Assembly (NCBI GenBank): GCA_033085395.1
Contig: JANQBS010000261.1
Span: forward strand, 1 to 53,579
Source of the DNA: Xanthoparmelia taractica
Lineage: Eukaryota > Ascomycota > Lecanoromycetes > Lecanorales > Parmeliaceae
DNA length: 53,579 nucleotides
Reading direction: 5' to 3'
Position 1 is the first letter of the stretch. The number at the start of each line of letters is the position of its first letter. Below, in pieces: positions 1-12,456 of this stretch. The notes below the pieces were generated by a model that was given only the letters and a program-made list of their open reading frames with translations, ran no database searches and was not told where the DNA came from. The position numbers were made by a program, and so were the translations under genes.

Positions 1-164
1 AAGCGTTCGCTTAAGCTTTTTATGTATTTTTAGAATATAAAAAAATATTACGTAATATATTTATTAAAAACTCAATGGGAGTATGGGATATCTCATATCT
101 TTCGATATGGTATTCGAAAAACTAGTCCCATACCATTAAATATATCACACCTTTCCGACGCGTA
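1..164 (-). mobile_element. hAT-type MITE, copy 1 (cut by window edge)
   Basis: This is the last 164 bases of the same 276-bp element seen complete at 1781-2056, in the same orientation. It ends in a terminal inverted repeat with one change (GACGCGTA instead of GACCCGTA). The following bases 165-172 (AGATAGAA) are the right target duplication; the left one lies outside the window. The sister retroelement copy has the same sequence uninterrupted at about 6613-6620 (reverse complement), which gives an empty site and confirms the element border. Strand is arbitrary because no coding region is present. Confidence 0.8.
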
Positions 165-2488
165 AGATAGAATCGTAATGCTATCTCCGCTATTTGATTA
201 GTTCTCTCGCTACTTTTATTCGTCTAAGAATAATAAATAATTAAATAAAGTAAGTTCACTTCGAGCTTTTTAAAGAGCTTCGATTAAAGCTTAAAAAGAA
301 ACTTTCTATTACGACCCGTGAGCAAAATCCTTAAGATTTCTTAATTTATAATATCAAGTTTATTAAGTAATATAGCAGTCTATTAGACGATAGAATAATT
401 CTTTTTTTTAGACACGAAAGTTATCTTCTTTATAAACTTATTTATCATAGAAAGAATAATATTAAACTTTTTATTTGCTAATTTTAAGAGTATTAAAATA
501 AAATCTAAAATAAGTATATAAAACGATATTAGCGGAGACTTAATTAACTATAGAAAGTTATAAGAGCGATATTAACGTGTTTAAAGAATAAGGCATTTAG
601 AATAGAATTTAATATACTATCGGAGATATTTAATTAATTTATAAATATATTATATATTCGAAATTCTCTTATAAGATCTCTCAAATCCCAAATAATTATT
701 TTTATAAGCTATTTCAAGAATAGTTTTAATTATACTTTAAGATATATAAAAACGTTACACGCCGATAAGCTTACTAACATAAAAAAAAAGATTTTGATAC
801 TTCTATATAATATCTATATATTTATTACAAACGAAAAAAAGATCGATAACGTTCTCGTTAATATTCTTATTTTTAATTATTAAAGTAGAGATTCTAACAT
901 AGAATAGATCTATCTTATAATCGTCTTCGAGGTCTTTAAGAAACGTAGAACTTATCTTCACAAATACAATAATAAAGAGAATATCTAGCTTATTATGCTC
1001 GTTAGAGAGAGATATATTATTAATACTTATAAGCCTTAAAAGTGCATTAGAGACGATATACTTCTTTCCGGGCTTATATCGAACATTAAGACGAAATTAT
1101 CTTAGAAATTGAGAAGCTCTAATAAGACGAACGTTTATTCTCATAGTGAAATTCGTTAAAGTAATCGATGATTATCTCATGATATTCAGAATGATAGAAT
1201 AATCTATTTAAATAATAGTAGCATGTTGCGAAGAGTCTACTAGGTGTCTTATTTTCTTGAGCACCTAGACAAAGTCTACTACCTCGAGTTCTATTAACTA
1301 GTAATTGCGTTTAGCTTAAGTTAATCCTCGAGATAGAAATATAATTATTTAAATTACAGTGCGAAAAGATTATTTTAAGTCTAAGTTTAAGTCGAATTCT
1401 CTATTCTTAATATAAAAAATCTATATTTTAAAGTCGAATTCTTTTAAAGTATTTAAATTTACTTAAATTAATCTATTAAGATTATAATAAATAAGAATAA
1501 AAGATTAAGATAAGATTACTTATAGACTATTAAAACTAGTCTTCTTCGTTTTATTTAATAAAGATAATTTAAAGCGTAAAGAATACGTACAACGAGAATT
1601 ATTTTTTAATAAAGCTTCTTTTAAAAGTCTTATCTTAAGATTCTATAAAAATATCGCAAGCTATATATAATAATAAACTAAGTTATAGAGATAGTCTATT
1701 AAATTAAGATAATACTCTAAATCTTTAAGAGTTACGAGGTAATATAGCTTAATAATTACTTTAAGTTTATTATCTATAGTTACGAGTCAGAAAGGTGTGG
1801 TATCTGTTGAACATAGTCGTTTTTAACTTTTTTTTAACTTTTTTTAAAAAATTATAACTTTTTAATCTATTTATAGAATTTTATAATTATATAAGCTTTC
1901 GCTTAAGCTTTTTACGTATTTTTAGAATATAAAAAAATATTACGTAATATATTTATTAAAAACTCAATGGGAGTATGGGATATCCTATACCTTTCGATAT
2001 GATATTCGAAAAACTGGTCCCATACCATCAAATATACCACACCTTTCCAACCCGTATCTATAGTAGTTATTTTTAAAAAATTAATATATTAATTAAGTAG
2101 ATTAATATTTAAGTATCTTAAAAAGATCTTTTCAGAGATAATTAAAATATTATACTTAACTAATAATTAAAAAAGTCTTCTTAAGTAATAGAGATGCTCG
2201 AAGAAGTTTTTAAAATTAATAATAATATTATTAATATAGACTTATACGAAGTTCTTAAGAGCTCTTAAAATATAATTAATTCTTCTTTATACGTAAACAA
2301 TTAAATTTATATATCTTATAATCAAAATATTAAATATTTCTTGCCCGCGGTGAGTAATTATTATAAGCATATATCGAAAGTCGAGGTGTATAAGCCATTG
2401 ATAGAAGAATGATATTACATTCAGCACTGCCAAATGCGTACAACCAAGCAGTCTTGAGATAATGTCTGATTGGAGAGGCACGGGATAT
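165..2488 (-). mobile_element. Ty3/gypsy pol fragment, minus-strand copy, RIP-inactivated
   Basis: On the minus strand the segment 2287-2481 reads as the start of a gypsy reverse transcriptase (PLQSDI, then FFYQW, then THRGQE-type motifs). Continuing leftwards comes RNase H (about 1340-1140) and integrase (up to 165), with many stop codons. This part near 2300-2480 is less damaged than the matching plus-strand segment at 4685-4880: for example it keeps FFYQW where the other copy has a stop. The fragment lacks gag, protease and the C-terminal chromodomain and is interrupted by a MITE. It is not functional. Confidence 0.75.
1781..2056 (-). mobile_element. hAT-type MITE, copy 2 (complete, 276 bp)
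   Basis: The element begins TACGAGTCAGAAAGGTGTGG and ends in the near-perfect reverse complement (CCACACCTTTCCAACCCGTA), giving terminal inverted repeats of about 23 bp. It is flanked by an exact 8-bp duplication TCTATAGT at 1773-1780 and 2057-2064. The sister copy of the host retroelement has a single unfilled version of this site at about 5108-5115. No coding capacity is present. Eight-base target duplications are characteristic of the hAT superfamily, so this is a non-autonomous hAT derivative. C-to-T type differences between the copies suggest that it too has been RIPed. Confidence 0.88.
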
Positions 2489-2639
2489 CAATATTAGTTG
2501 ACATTTGCCTACCAGGGGATTGTGCCGGAATTGCGTGTTTTTGTTGATCCACCAAATGCAGCTACTACCATAGCAAGCTTTATTCAAATGCTTGACATGA
2601 AGAAAGTAGCCTGATTTAAGCTATATATCAGGTAGTATT

Positions 2640-5600
2640 AATATCAGTCTTTCGTTCAAAGGTCTCAGCAATAACATTAGAATCAATAGAATTAATAGCG
2701 TGAGAATACCTATCGAAATACACTTGAGAATACATTTCAGTAAGGCCTTTCTTCAGCTTTCAATTCAATTCATTAAAATTAGTAGAATTCTCAATCATTT
2801 GATTAACAGCAGCAACAATACAAATAGCCGTACCGCCAGCAGCAATCATTTCGACCTTCTAACTCCTTTAATCAAAATACTTATCGCCCTTAGCAATACG
2901 ACTATTAATTAAATCCTCGCTACGATTCACGATCATCGAATTAAAGATCTTTCGTGCAAGCTAAAGAATAGTAAAATACGTCAGATTTAACGAATCGACC
3001 TCAAACGAATTAATTCGATCAAGCAGATCGAAAATTCGAAAGCTTAAATAATCCCGAAAATCGTTAATAATTTCAGTAGAATTTTAGATCTAAGGCTGCT
3101 GCTTATTAAATAGAAGCGACTAAAAATAAGCAAGAGAATCCTAGCCAAGCGAAAGAAAATACGCTTCAATAGAATGCTAAAATTAACGGCTATTAGAAGT
3201 AGTCAGATCATAATTTTGATGAGTTGAATTATCAATATTATGATAATTCTTTTGCTAGATTTATCGATATTTAAACGTACTATAGGAATTATAATTTGGC
3301 TTTCTCTTCTAAGTCGAAATTATATAAGCATTTGCGAGGCGAATATTATTCTAAACCACTGTCTAAACCGCTAACAAATACATAAACAACTATCGATGCT
3401 TTTATTATGAAAATTATTCAATTAGACTTTGAGAACAGAGCTAGATTAGATACTAATTTTAGCTTTCGTGATTGGAATTACGCTTATATTTTACTACGAT
3501 TTATGTCAAATGCAAAGAATAAGAAAGAATATACTAATTTAGAAACTAATATAACATTAGCCGATAAGTAATAACTTTTATCTCTGCTATCTGAGGTGAA
3601 AATTAAAAAGATATCATCTTCTCTACGTGTCAAAGAACTTAATTCTATAATGCATAATATCGATGAATATATACTTATTTTAATATATCTTCCAGATCTT
3701 AAAAGAGATAATAATACGGCTCTTACTTGCATTATAAGAGAGATTTATCTAATTACTAATTTGAAGGTAAATCTATTAATAAAGAATAACATTATGGAAC
3801 CGAAGAAAATTATGCTTGATGTGAGTAAGAACGAGGCTTATATTGGCAATTGTGATATTATCATCAAAATTATAACTTATAACATCGGCCAGTACACAAA
3901 ACGATCAATTTGAGCACAAAAGACACTTACTATTGCATCGAGAGCTTAGTAAATTCTATCTGTTATCACACCCAGAAATCTATCTGAAAGAGACTTCATT
4001 TTCGAACCTGCAAAGTAGTAAAATTTAACCATATATGCTTATATGGTTAATGTCAATATTACAGATATGATAGTTAAAAATAAGACTAATCATGCTATGC
4101 AAATTCCCAAGAAATTGCACTTGAGAATACTGCAAGAAATCGACTACGAAAACGTCTTCTTTGTTAATATAGAATCATTAAATTAAATGAAGAAAGCAGT
4201 CACTTTCGCCGCTGTCACAACAATAAGTTTAGCTAATAGTTTCTCGTCTTTAATCAATTATATTTCGACTAATGTCTCTGCACAAACGAAATCAAAGCTT
4301 TCTAATAATATACTAATCTATAGAAATAAGAAAGAAAGATAGCAATTGACTGACTTAGTTAAGAAGTTTCCGTCTTTATAAAAGAATAAAGATTTTATTA
4401 AAGTGTTATAGAATAAATAAATGAAGCTTTCTCTTCGAGATAATTAATAATTAAGACTATCTAGCAAAAGAGCGAAAGTCTATCTTTTTAATTTAGTAGA
4501 TAAAGTAGTAATTAACAAAACCTTTGATGCTCTTCAATAGTAAGATCGTTTGAATTATATAAAGCAGTCAACTTCGTTCAGCTATCTCGTCTTCGTTATT
4601 TAGAAAACTCTATTAAATAATAAAAGAAAAAGCAGAGTAGTAATTGATATTCGTGAACTAAATAATCTTATTATGCCAGACGTTTATCCCATACCTCTCC
4701 AATCAGACATTATCTTAAGACTGCTTGATTATACGTATTTGATAGTACTGAATACAATATTTTTCTTCTATTAATGGCTTATATATCTCGACTTTCGATA
4801 TATACTTATAATAATCACTTATCGCGGGTAAGAAATATTTAATATTTTAATTATAAAATATATAAATTTAATTATCTACGTATAAAGAAGAATTAATTAT
4901 ATTCTAAGAGTTCTTAAGAACTTCGCATAAGTCTATATTAATAATATTATCGTTAATTTTAAAAGCTTTTTCGAGTATCTCTATCACTTAAGAAAACTTT
5001 TTTAATTACTAATTAAGTATAATATTTTAATTATTTCTAAAAAGATCTTTTTAAGATACTTAAATATTAATTTATTTAATCAATATATTAATTCTTTAAG
5101 AATAACTATTATAGATAATAAACTTAAAGTAATTATTAAGTTAAATTATCTCGCAATTCTTAAAGATTTAAAGTATTATCTTAATCTAATAGACTATCTC
5201 CGTAGCTTAATTTATTATTATATATAACTTATAATATTTTTATAGAGTCTTAAGATAAGACTTTTAAAAGAAACTTCGTCGAAAGATAATTCTCGCTATA
5301 CGTATTCTTTACGCTTTAAACTATCTTTATTAAATAAAGCGAAGAAGATCAATTTTAATAGCCTATAAGTAGCCTTATCTTAATCTTCTATACTTATTTA
5401 TTACGATCTTAATAAATTAATTTAAATAAATTTAAATACTTCAAAAGAATTCGACTTTAAAGCATAGATTTTTTATATCAAGAATAAAAAATTCGACTTA
5501 ATCTTAGACTCAAAATGGTCTCTCTATACTATAATTCAAATAATTATATTTTTATCTCGAGGATTAACTCAAGCTAAACGCAATTACTAGTCAATAGAAC

Positions 5601-7330
5601 TCGAGGTAGTAGGCTTTATCTAAGTGCTCAAGAAAATAAGACGAGAATAAACGTTCGTCTTATTAGAGCTTTCTAATTTCTAAGATAATTTCGTCTTATT
5701 ATTCGATATAAGCTCGGAAAGGAGTATATCGTCCCTAATGCACTTTTAAGACTTATAAGTATTAATAATATATCTCTCTCTAACGAGTATAATAAGCTAG
5801 ATACTCTCTTCATTATTATATTTATAAAGATAAGTTCTACGTTTCTTAAAGACCTCGAAGACGACTATAAGATAGACTTATTTTATGTTAAAATCTCTAC
5901 TTTAATAACTAAGAATAAGAATATTAACGAGAATATTATTAATCTTTCTTTCGTTCGTGATAGATATATAAATATTATATAGAAGTATTAAAATCTTTTC
6001 TTTTATATTAGCAAGCTTATCGATATATAACGTCTTTATATACCTTAAAGTATAATTAAAACTATTCTTAAAATAACTTATAAAGATAATTACTTAGAAT
6101 TTAAAAGATCTTATAAGAGAATTTCGAATATATAATATATTTATAAATTAATTAAATATCTCCGATAGTACATTAGATTCTATTCTAAATATCTTATTCT
6201 CCAAACATATCGATATCGCCCTTATAACTCTCTATAGTCAATCGAGTCTCCGTTAGTATCGTTTTATACACTTACTTTAAATTTTATTTTAATACTTCTA
6301 AAATTAATAAATAAAAAGTTTAATATTATTCTTTCTATAATAGATAAGTTTATAAATAAGATAACTTTCATATCTAGGAAAAAGAACTATTCTATCGCTT
6401 AATAAGCTACTATATTACTTAATAAACTTAATATTATAGATTAGGAAATCTCAAAAATTTTACTCACGAATCGTGATAGAAAGTTTCTTTCTAAGCTTTA
6501 ATTAAAGCTCTTCAAGAAGCTCGAAGTAAATTTACTTTATTTAATTATCTATTATTCTTAAACGAATAAAAGTAGCGAGAGAACTAATTAAATAGCGGAG
6601 ATAGTATTACGATTCTATCTATATATTATATAGAATCCCGCTCTCTAGTCGTTAGTTCTTCCGTGAATATAAGCTCTACTTAATAACTCGATCTTAACTA
6701 CAATTAATAAAATCTTTAACGAATTGACTTACGAATTTTAATTTAATAGACCACTTAATCTACTTAGAGAAGCAACTATATTTCTATTATAGTCTATCGT
6801 TACCCGTATTTAAATAGCTAATGTTATCTTATTTACTTAAATAGATTAAAAATATTACTATAATAGAAAGCATTAATTAATGTTTCTTAAGTAGAGCGAT
6901 TAAGCTTATTTACAACTACCCAAAGACTATTTTATCTCTATTACTACTATTATTATCATTAAGTTATCTTAATAGTATATCAATTCTTTCGAAATATTAT
7001 AGAAAATCGATAAATAGATATATAAATTAGCTATCCCGAGGTATTAAAATATATATTCGATTTTTAGTATTGCTCAACTAAAGTCTACCCCTACTTCTAA
7101 CTCTAATTCGTATAGTTATTCTATCTCTAACCAATTAAGTAATATATATATAAAAGAGAATATAGATAAGTATAAGTCCTGGAAAGTAGAGCGAATTCTT
7201 AATAAGCGAGTTATTCGAAAAGATAGAGACTATGCCACGTAATATCTTATTAGATGATTAAGATATAAGTCTAAATATGATCAATGATATAACGCCAAAG
7301 ATCTTACGAACTCTAATGACTTAATACGTT
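2640..7330 (+). mobile_element. Ty3/gypsy chromovirus, plus-strand copy, RIP-inactivated
   Basis: Domains can be followed in order on the plus strand despite frequent stops: a gag/zinc-finger-like stretch with a retropepsin-like region (about 3240-3913, the longest open piece being 3596-3913), reverse transcriptase (about 4620-5050), RNase H (about 5430-5660), integrase (about 5990-6560) and a C-terminal chromodomain (about 7171-7325). The chromodomain places it in the chromovirus branch of Ty3/gypsy. Key residues show RIP-type damage: the RT catalytic box reads YINN, the integrase zinc-finger cysteines read YSKY, and the chromodomain tryptophans are stop codons. I could not identify LTRs with confidence. 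The element is dead. Confidence 0.85.
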
Positions 7331-9000
7331 AATATAAGCATACAATCGCTACTACTAATGCTATTTAACTTACAATATACTTATCTAACTCAATAAAGAG
7401 ATTTGTAAGCCGAATATCTCATTATTAATGTTAATAGCATTCGAAAATCACACTTAATTCATAGTATTCACATTACACCTACTCACCTTATTGCTATATT
7501 TAAATAACTCAACGAGTATTATTAATTGAGAATTACTTTCCTCTACTCGATAGCGTTTATGTAATTAATAAAGAGAGATATTAATTAATAATTATATTGT
7601 TATTATTATAACATTCTAATTACTCCTACACTATATACTTTTAGCCATTAATTTAATCTTATTATTATTAGTTTTCTAGCAATCTAAAGTCACTACTATA
7701 AGAATTTAATTAAAATATATATATCTAAGTAAGCGAGATCGCTTATTTTTTCTTATTATTGTGAAATACTATCACGGTTTTCCTATATGTTAAAGATATT
7801 CCGAAAAGAATATTTCGGGAAGATCGGGGAGGCTAGGCCAAATATGTATTAGTTTCCCAGTAGATTTCTCCGCTGCGGCCCTTAGAATTCCACAGACTTT
7901 TCAATCATTTTTTAATCCCAGACCTTTTCATAATAGTTTTATATTCTAAGATAAATATAATCGTGTAAGAATAATCAATATTATTACGACGATTTATCTT
8001 TTAAATTAAAATTCTTACGCTAAAAGAATAATAGTCTTAATAATAGTTAAAGCAACGCGAGTGAAAAAATATATCGAAGATATATTTAGTCGCGCGTGAT
8101 TAATATTTAAAAAAAGATAAATACTTAAAGCTATAGTGAAAAAATATTATTTAATTCGTTATTTAAGATTACGATTATAGTAATAAATTATTATTTAAGT
8201 ATAAAATATAGACGAAATATAAGAATAATAAATTTTTATTAGATAATCGATAGACGAAGTATAAAATCTTAGAAGAAGATAAATAATACGTAAAGTATAA
8301 AAATCGAGATATAATATATAAAATAGTAAAAAGAGATATATTCTATACTCGAGAATAGTATATATAATATTTAGCTTATAAAAGCGCGTATAATTTAAAT
8401 TCTATAACGAAAGAGATAGACTTTAAAAAACGCGAGAAGAAATATTAACGTAAAAAATCTCGATAAATAAAGTATAACTTCTAGATATATATCTAATTCT
8501 ATTTATTATAAATACGCGCGAAAGTTAAATTTTAACGCGATAACTATTATCTTTCTCTATTTACTTAAGAGAATAATAATTCTTAATAAATTATATTTAA
8601 AGTCTTTTTATACGCCCTTAGATTATTAATATTCGATTTTATTAATATCTACATATCGATCTTAGTACGTATACGCCCGTAGCTAAATCGTCTAACTAAT
8701 AACTATAGTATAGGGTCGGGAAATGTCCGAGATGATTCTTTCGCACGTCGATCCCGTTTCAATTAAATCACGCGATAGATCCCTCGATTCGGATCGATGA
8801 AATAGATAGCCGCTACTATAGAATATATGCCAAGCCCGACGTTCTCCCGTGCCAAGCCCGCAGTTCTGCCACGCCCGTAGGAACCCTCCCTCCCTATAAA
8901 AAGTTAAAGAATTACGCGCACGAATGAGAAACGCATAGGGGGCCAACCCGCTAGGGATTTGTCTTTATACTCCTTAGATAGATCTATTAATACGCGTATT

Positions 9001-12000
9001 CGATTATGGATATGGATCTACGCTGGTTAGCTCTTATAGGGCTATTATAGTAGGACTTAGAGAAATAAAGTTGAAAATTTTCCCTCTATTCATTATTTTT
9101 GTCCCATACTCTTACATAGCTGTCTTCATAGGTAATTGAGCACCTAGTGCGGACGGCGATGGAAGTGACCATCTTACTGGGAGGTTGTGGGCTTCTATGA
9201 TATGGTTGTTGGTAGCGTATACGCGAACTTAGAGACGTTGATAATATAGATGGCGAAGGTAGTAAAACGTGGGCCAAACATTGTGTTGGAGTTCGAAGCT
9301 GAGAGGGCGTTGCCCGTGGCAAGCGCAGTACGAAATGCCTCAGCGGTCACTTCGCGGATTATTTGTAAAGCCTAGGCATGATGGAAACACTCATGTCCGA
9401 GAAAAGCCGCAAAAGCACTGTGCCGGCAGTCAGTTTCGTCTTAACCAACGCCTTCTTCGGTCTGGATTCCGCTCATCAACATCGCCGATGTATCCATGTC
9501 TGGGTTTGAATACTTCACAAGTAGAGCAAGCATGGCGATTCCTGCAATAACATTTCCAAAGCCTCCTTTAAAAACCCTACAATCCTTTGATTCTTAGCAT
9601 GATTAGCATTAGAAGCATACATCATTTTAGGTACCGAGTCACAATACATACTTCCCCGCTCTCGGAATATGTTGCGCGTAGGGCTTCCCATTGAATTCGC
9701 GGTTATAGTGGGGAAGGGAGGTCGAATGCCGCCGAAAATGATGCCACCTTCCGAGCGCTAGCACTCAATGGAGGAGGTTTAGCCGTGAAGGCAAGTCGGC
9801 AGGATCGACGAATGCAGGAGTACCCTGAAATAGGCTGTGAGAAAACCCAGTCGACTCTTGCCGTGAAGGTTAAATTGACTTGCAGGTCCGCCCCTCGTGC
9901 AAACAAACTGATGGGCCCGTAAGCACTAATGCCGCTGCCATCTGATCCTAAATCCTTCTCCCTGCCAACTTCTTCAATTTCATAGGCTTCCCCACATCTA
10001 AACTAGCATTTCCGTCGTCTGCTACGTTGTCAATGAGGGAGACTTGAGAACGAACAGGTGATTGAGCGAGCCATAGAATTTCTGCCCATCTCCGTAATCC
10101 TGCAGTGCCTGAACATGTCCCCATATCGTGTACAAAATACATAATACAAACTGTGCGTTTGGCCGTTACCGCTTAGCGTAGCCTTGAGCCGCGGTCCTGC
10201 CGAACCGCCGCTGCGTGTTGGCGCATTTTCCCTACTTCCCCCAAAGTGCAAAAACTTCGCCTCGTTGTCGTTGCCCGTGATGATTGAATGTGCAATGATG
10301 CACTCATCTGCTTCTGCAATTATCAGAGCGACAATTTCCGACACCGCTTATCTTCTCATGCGGGTTAAAGGCCCAATGAATGATGCCTGGGATCCACTCA
10401 TGTGCAAGTGCATCCTTTGGGAAGGCGCCCTACAATGCACGGCTTTTGCTCATGGGAGTAAACGTATGTAGCAGGAGAATATTGAAAAAACCTCCTTAGT
10501 TTGACGACATTGTCGTCCTCAGGGATCAGCAACCTGGCAGATCACTTCGGACTTGACCCACGGCCAGCGAATCACCGAAGCCCCTATAGCTTGAGAGGTC
10601 ACCAAACCGCGAATGGTTTGGAGATTACCCTGTAAGCCACTGGTCAATTCAGGGCTGAACCACCCTCAACTTGGCAGTTCTTTCCCTAAGGATCAACCCT
10701 ATAGCTCGTACAATTATGACGACCATCAAGCTTCAAAAGCTCTCAGGCTGGCCAATAATTAAGGGGTTAAATTGTAAGCCTCTGACAGACCGAAGCTTGC
10801 GCGCCCAACAAGTTAGCAAGTGCATGGGATTGGCTCATGAATCTTTGGCAATCCTAGACTTGTGGTATTATCAGTTCGCCAAGGGGGCCCAGGGGATTCG
10901 CCTTATTCCCACTTATCTTGTCAATAATTTCCTGAGGTCGAGTGTGGCGCTCGCCCGGAAACAGCTGCTGCTTTCATGCCACTACTCGGCGCTGGCGTTC
11001 TAACCTAGGCTGAAATATCCTGAGTGGCTCTAATGCACGATTCTCATCAAATTTACCAATGGTGGCCTTCCTCTAAAATGCACCCCATCTTTTCCCTCCC
11101 CAACTTTGGCGGCTGTCTAGCCTTGTAAGCGCTAAGATTATGCGCCTTTAAAGTATGGGCGGTTTTCCCACATATGCAGCGCTAAATCCTGCAATCTCAC
11201 CAGACTACCATTTTTGAATCAGCATAGATGGGAAGAAACCTGTTTCCATCGCTTTCTATTCTCCGAGGAACCTTGACACCCGGCAAATGTAGAGGTACTC
11301 CCGTCCCTCGACCAGGTTCTAGCTTGCGGGATTAATGAATCTGCAGCATATGCAACCTCGAATAATCGCCGAGCCATGCAGGTTCGCAGATCAGCGTTAT
11401 GGCAAAGTATTTCAACAGATAGTATATCTGCTCCATTGGAGACGCGCATATCTCATTCTCATACCTCATCCACAAGCGCTTAAACCACCTTAGGAAGCTC
11501 ATGAGATGGGATATTACAACGGTGACTAGGATGGAGGAAAATGCAACCTCAACATGAATGCCGGAATGATAGAGAAATGACCTGTTGCAGATCAATCTTA
11601 TTCGCCATTATACCGTAAAGCCCCTCACTTCGGTCCTATCTCATCTCATCCCCAAGTGCTCGGACCGTCTGCAAAGATTGCCAAGATTGTAGAATGCAAC
11701 CGCCGTCGTGACCGAGGGAAATGCAACCTCAACGTAATGACCGACGTCTGCTATTGCCGGTCAACATCCCAAGTAAGGTCCATTCCCTTCACTATCGGTC
11801 TATCTCACGCTCAAGCCCTCGGGTCCCGTTACAAGTTGCTGAGGGTGGTGGACTGTAGCGGTGGGTGACAGGATGTAACTCCAAACACTCGCAGAAACCA
11901 CGGGAGAGCCCCCACTGCCGATCAACGTTTCGAGCAAGTCCGCCATCAAGTCACAGCCCCACTTGCTAGGCTTCCCATGTATCTCGTATTCAAGTCTTCA

Positions 12001-12300
12001 GCTTCCTCATTCGCTCTTGGACGCAGTAGAATGCAACAGTGAGCTTCGGCGGGCTGCAGAGGATCTTCAACGAAAAGTCCCCCGATAGTAAGCTGTTGAC
12101 CCACCGAACGTTTCTACGAGCGAGCACCGATAACGAATTTGAATTTGCGCGATAAAACTTGATTGATGGACTGTGATTGCCAAAGCTGTTCATCGATTGT
12201 AGACAGCTCATCGCAATAGCTCGGGGCTTTCCTCATCCTCCACTGGTTCAGCATAAATAGGTGGTGCATCCGCCTTTCGTTTTGACAACTCATCACTCAA
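9001..12300. other. gene-poor transition region, no supported gene
   Basis: Composition is normal but the open frames are short, overlap on both strands, and show no domain or splice logic I can defend. The stretch holds decayed direct repeats: for example phrases around 10,580 (CCCCTATAGCTTGAG, then CCTGTAAGCCACTGG) are echoed near 10,700-10,780 (CCCTATAGCTCG, then ATTGTAAGCCTCTG), and a clearer set lies at 11,450-12,060. It probably represents old, partly erased repeats bordering the AT block. Confidence 0.6.
11450..12060. repeat. decayed tandem repeat, about 3-4 units of 160-190 bp
   Basis: Similar phrases recur in the same order. A 'TCTCAT..CTCATCC.CAAG.GCT' phrase occurs near 11,452, 11,640 and (weaker) 11,798. 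The phrase AAATGCAACCTCAAC occurs near 11,540 and 11,720. GTAGAATGCAAC occurs near 11,690 and 12,028. Unit lengths differ and identity is low, so copies are old. No protein repeat was recognised. Confidence 0.45.
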
Positions 12301-12406
12301 GTTCTCCAGTCCCAACACTCATCACAACTCACTCTCAATAACACATTCATCAGGTTCTCCAATCCCAACACTTGTCACCACTCACTCTTAGACACACATT
12401 CATCCC
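12301..12406. repeat. 53-bp tandem duplication in the leader of the next gene
   Basis: Two units start with GTTCTCCA(G/A)TCCCAACACT at 12,301 and 12,354 and both run through CACTCACTCT..ACACATTCATC. The period is 53 bp with about 80-85% identity by eye. It lies 50-150 bp upstream of the ATG at 12,457, so it is probably in the promoter or 5' leader. Confidence 0.7.
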
Positions 12407-12456
12407 TACCAGCTCATCGTCATCATTCACGAATTCAACCCTAATCCACGAAAACA

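Larger units (their letters stand above)
165..6620. repeat. large inverted repeat formed by two retroelement copies
   Basis: The arms are 165-2488 (interrupted by the MITE at 1781-2056) and about 4685-6620. Reading the reverse complement of the left arm gives the right arm with scattered, mostly transition differences. The left arm keeps about 115 bases at roughly 1140-1255 that are missing from the right arm between 5640 and 5645; these encode the C-terminal part of the RNase H region. The central unpaired part, about 2490-4680, carries the gag/protease portion of the plus-strand copy. The two arms are separate RIP-mutated copies of one element, not an exact palindrome. Confidence 0.8.
1..9000. 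other. AT-rich RIP-degraded repeat block (left isochore)
   Basis: Base composition is extremely AT-rich up to about 8,650 and then rises gradually to normal by about 9,080. TpA is very common and CpA/TpG are rare, while CpG survives in places, which is the pattern RIP leaves in ascomycete repeats. No intact gene is present. The recognisable content is degraded Ty3/gypsy coding sequence on both strands plus MITEs (listed separately). A short patch at about 7,800-7,920 and another at about 8,690-8,950 are richer in GC and less mutated, so they may be unique DNA or younger insertions. Confidence 0.9.

Noticed and set aside
9086..11003. Clusters of 60-110 codon frames
   Set aside because: They overlap in many frames, lack motifs, and lie in a region of decayed repeats.
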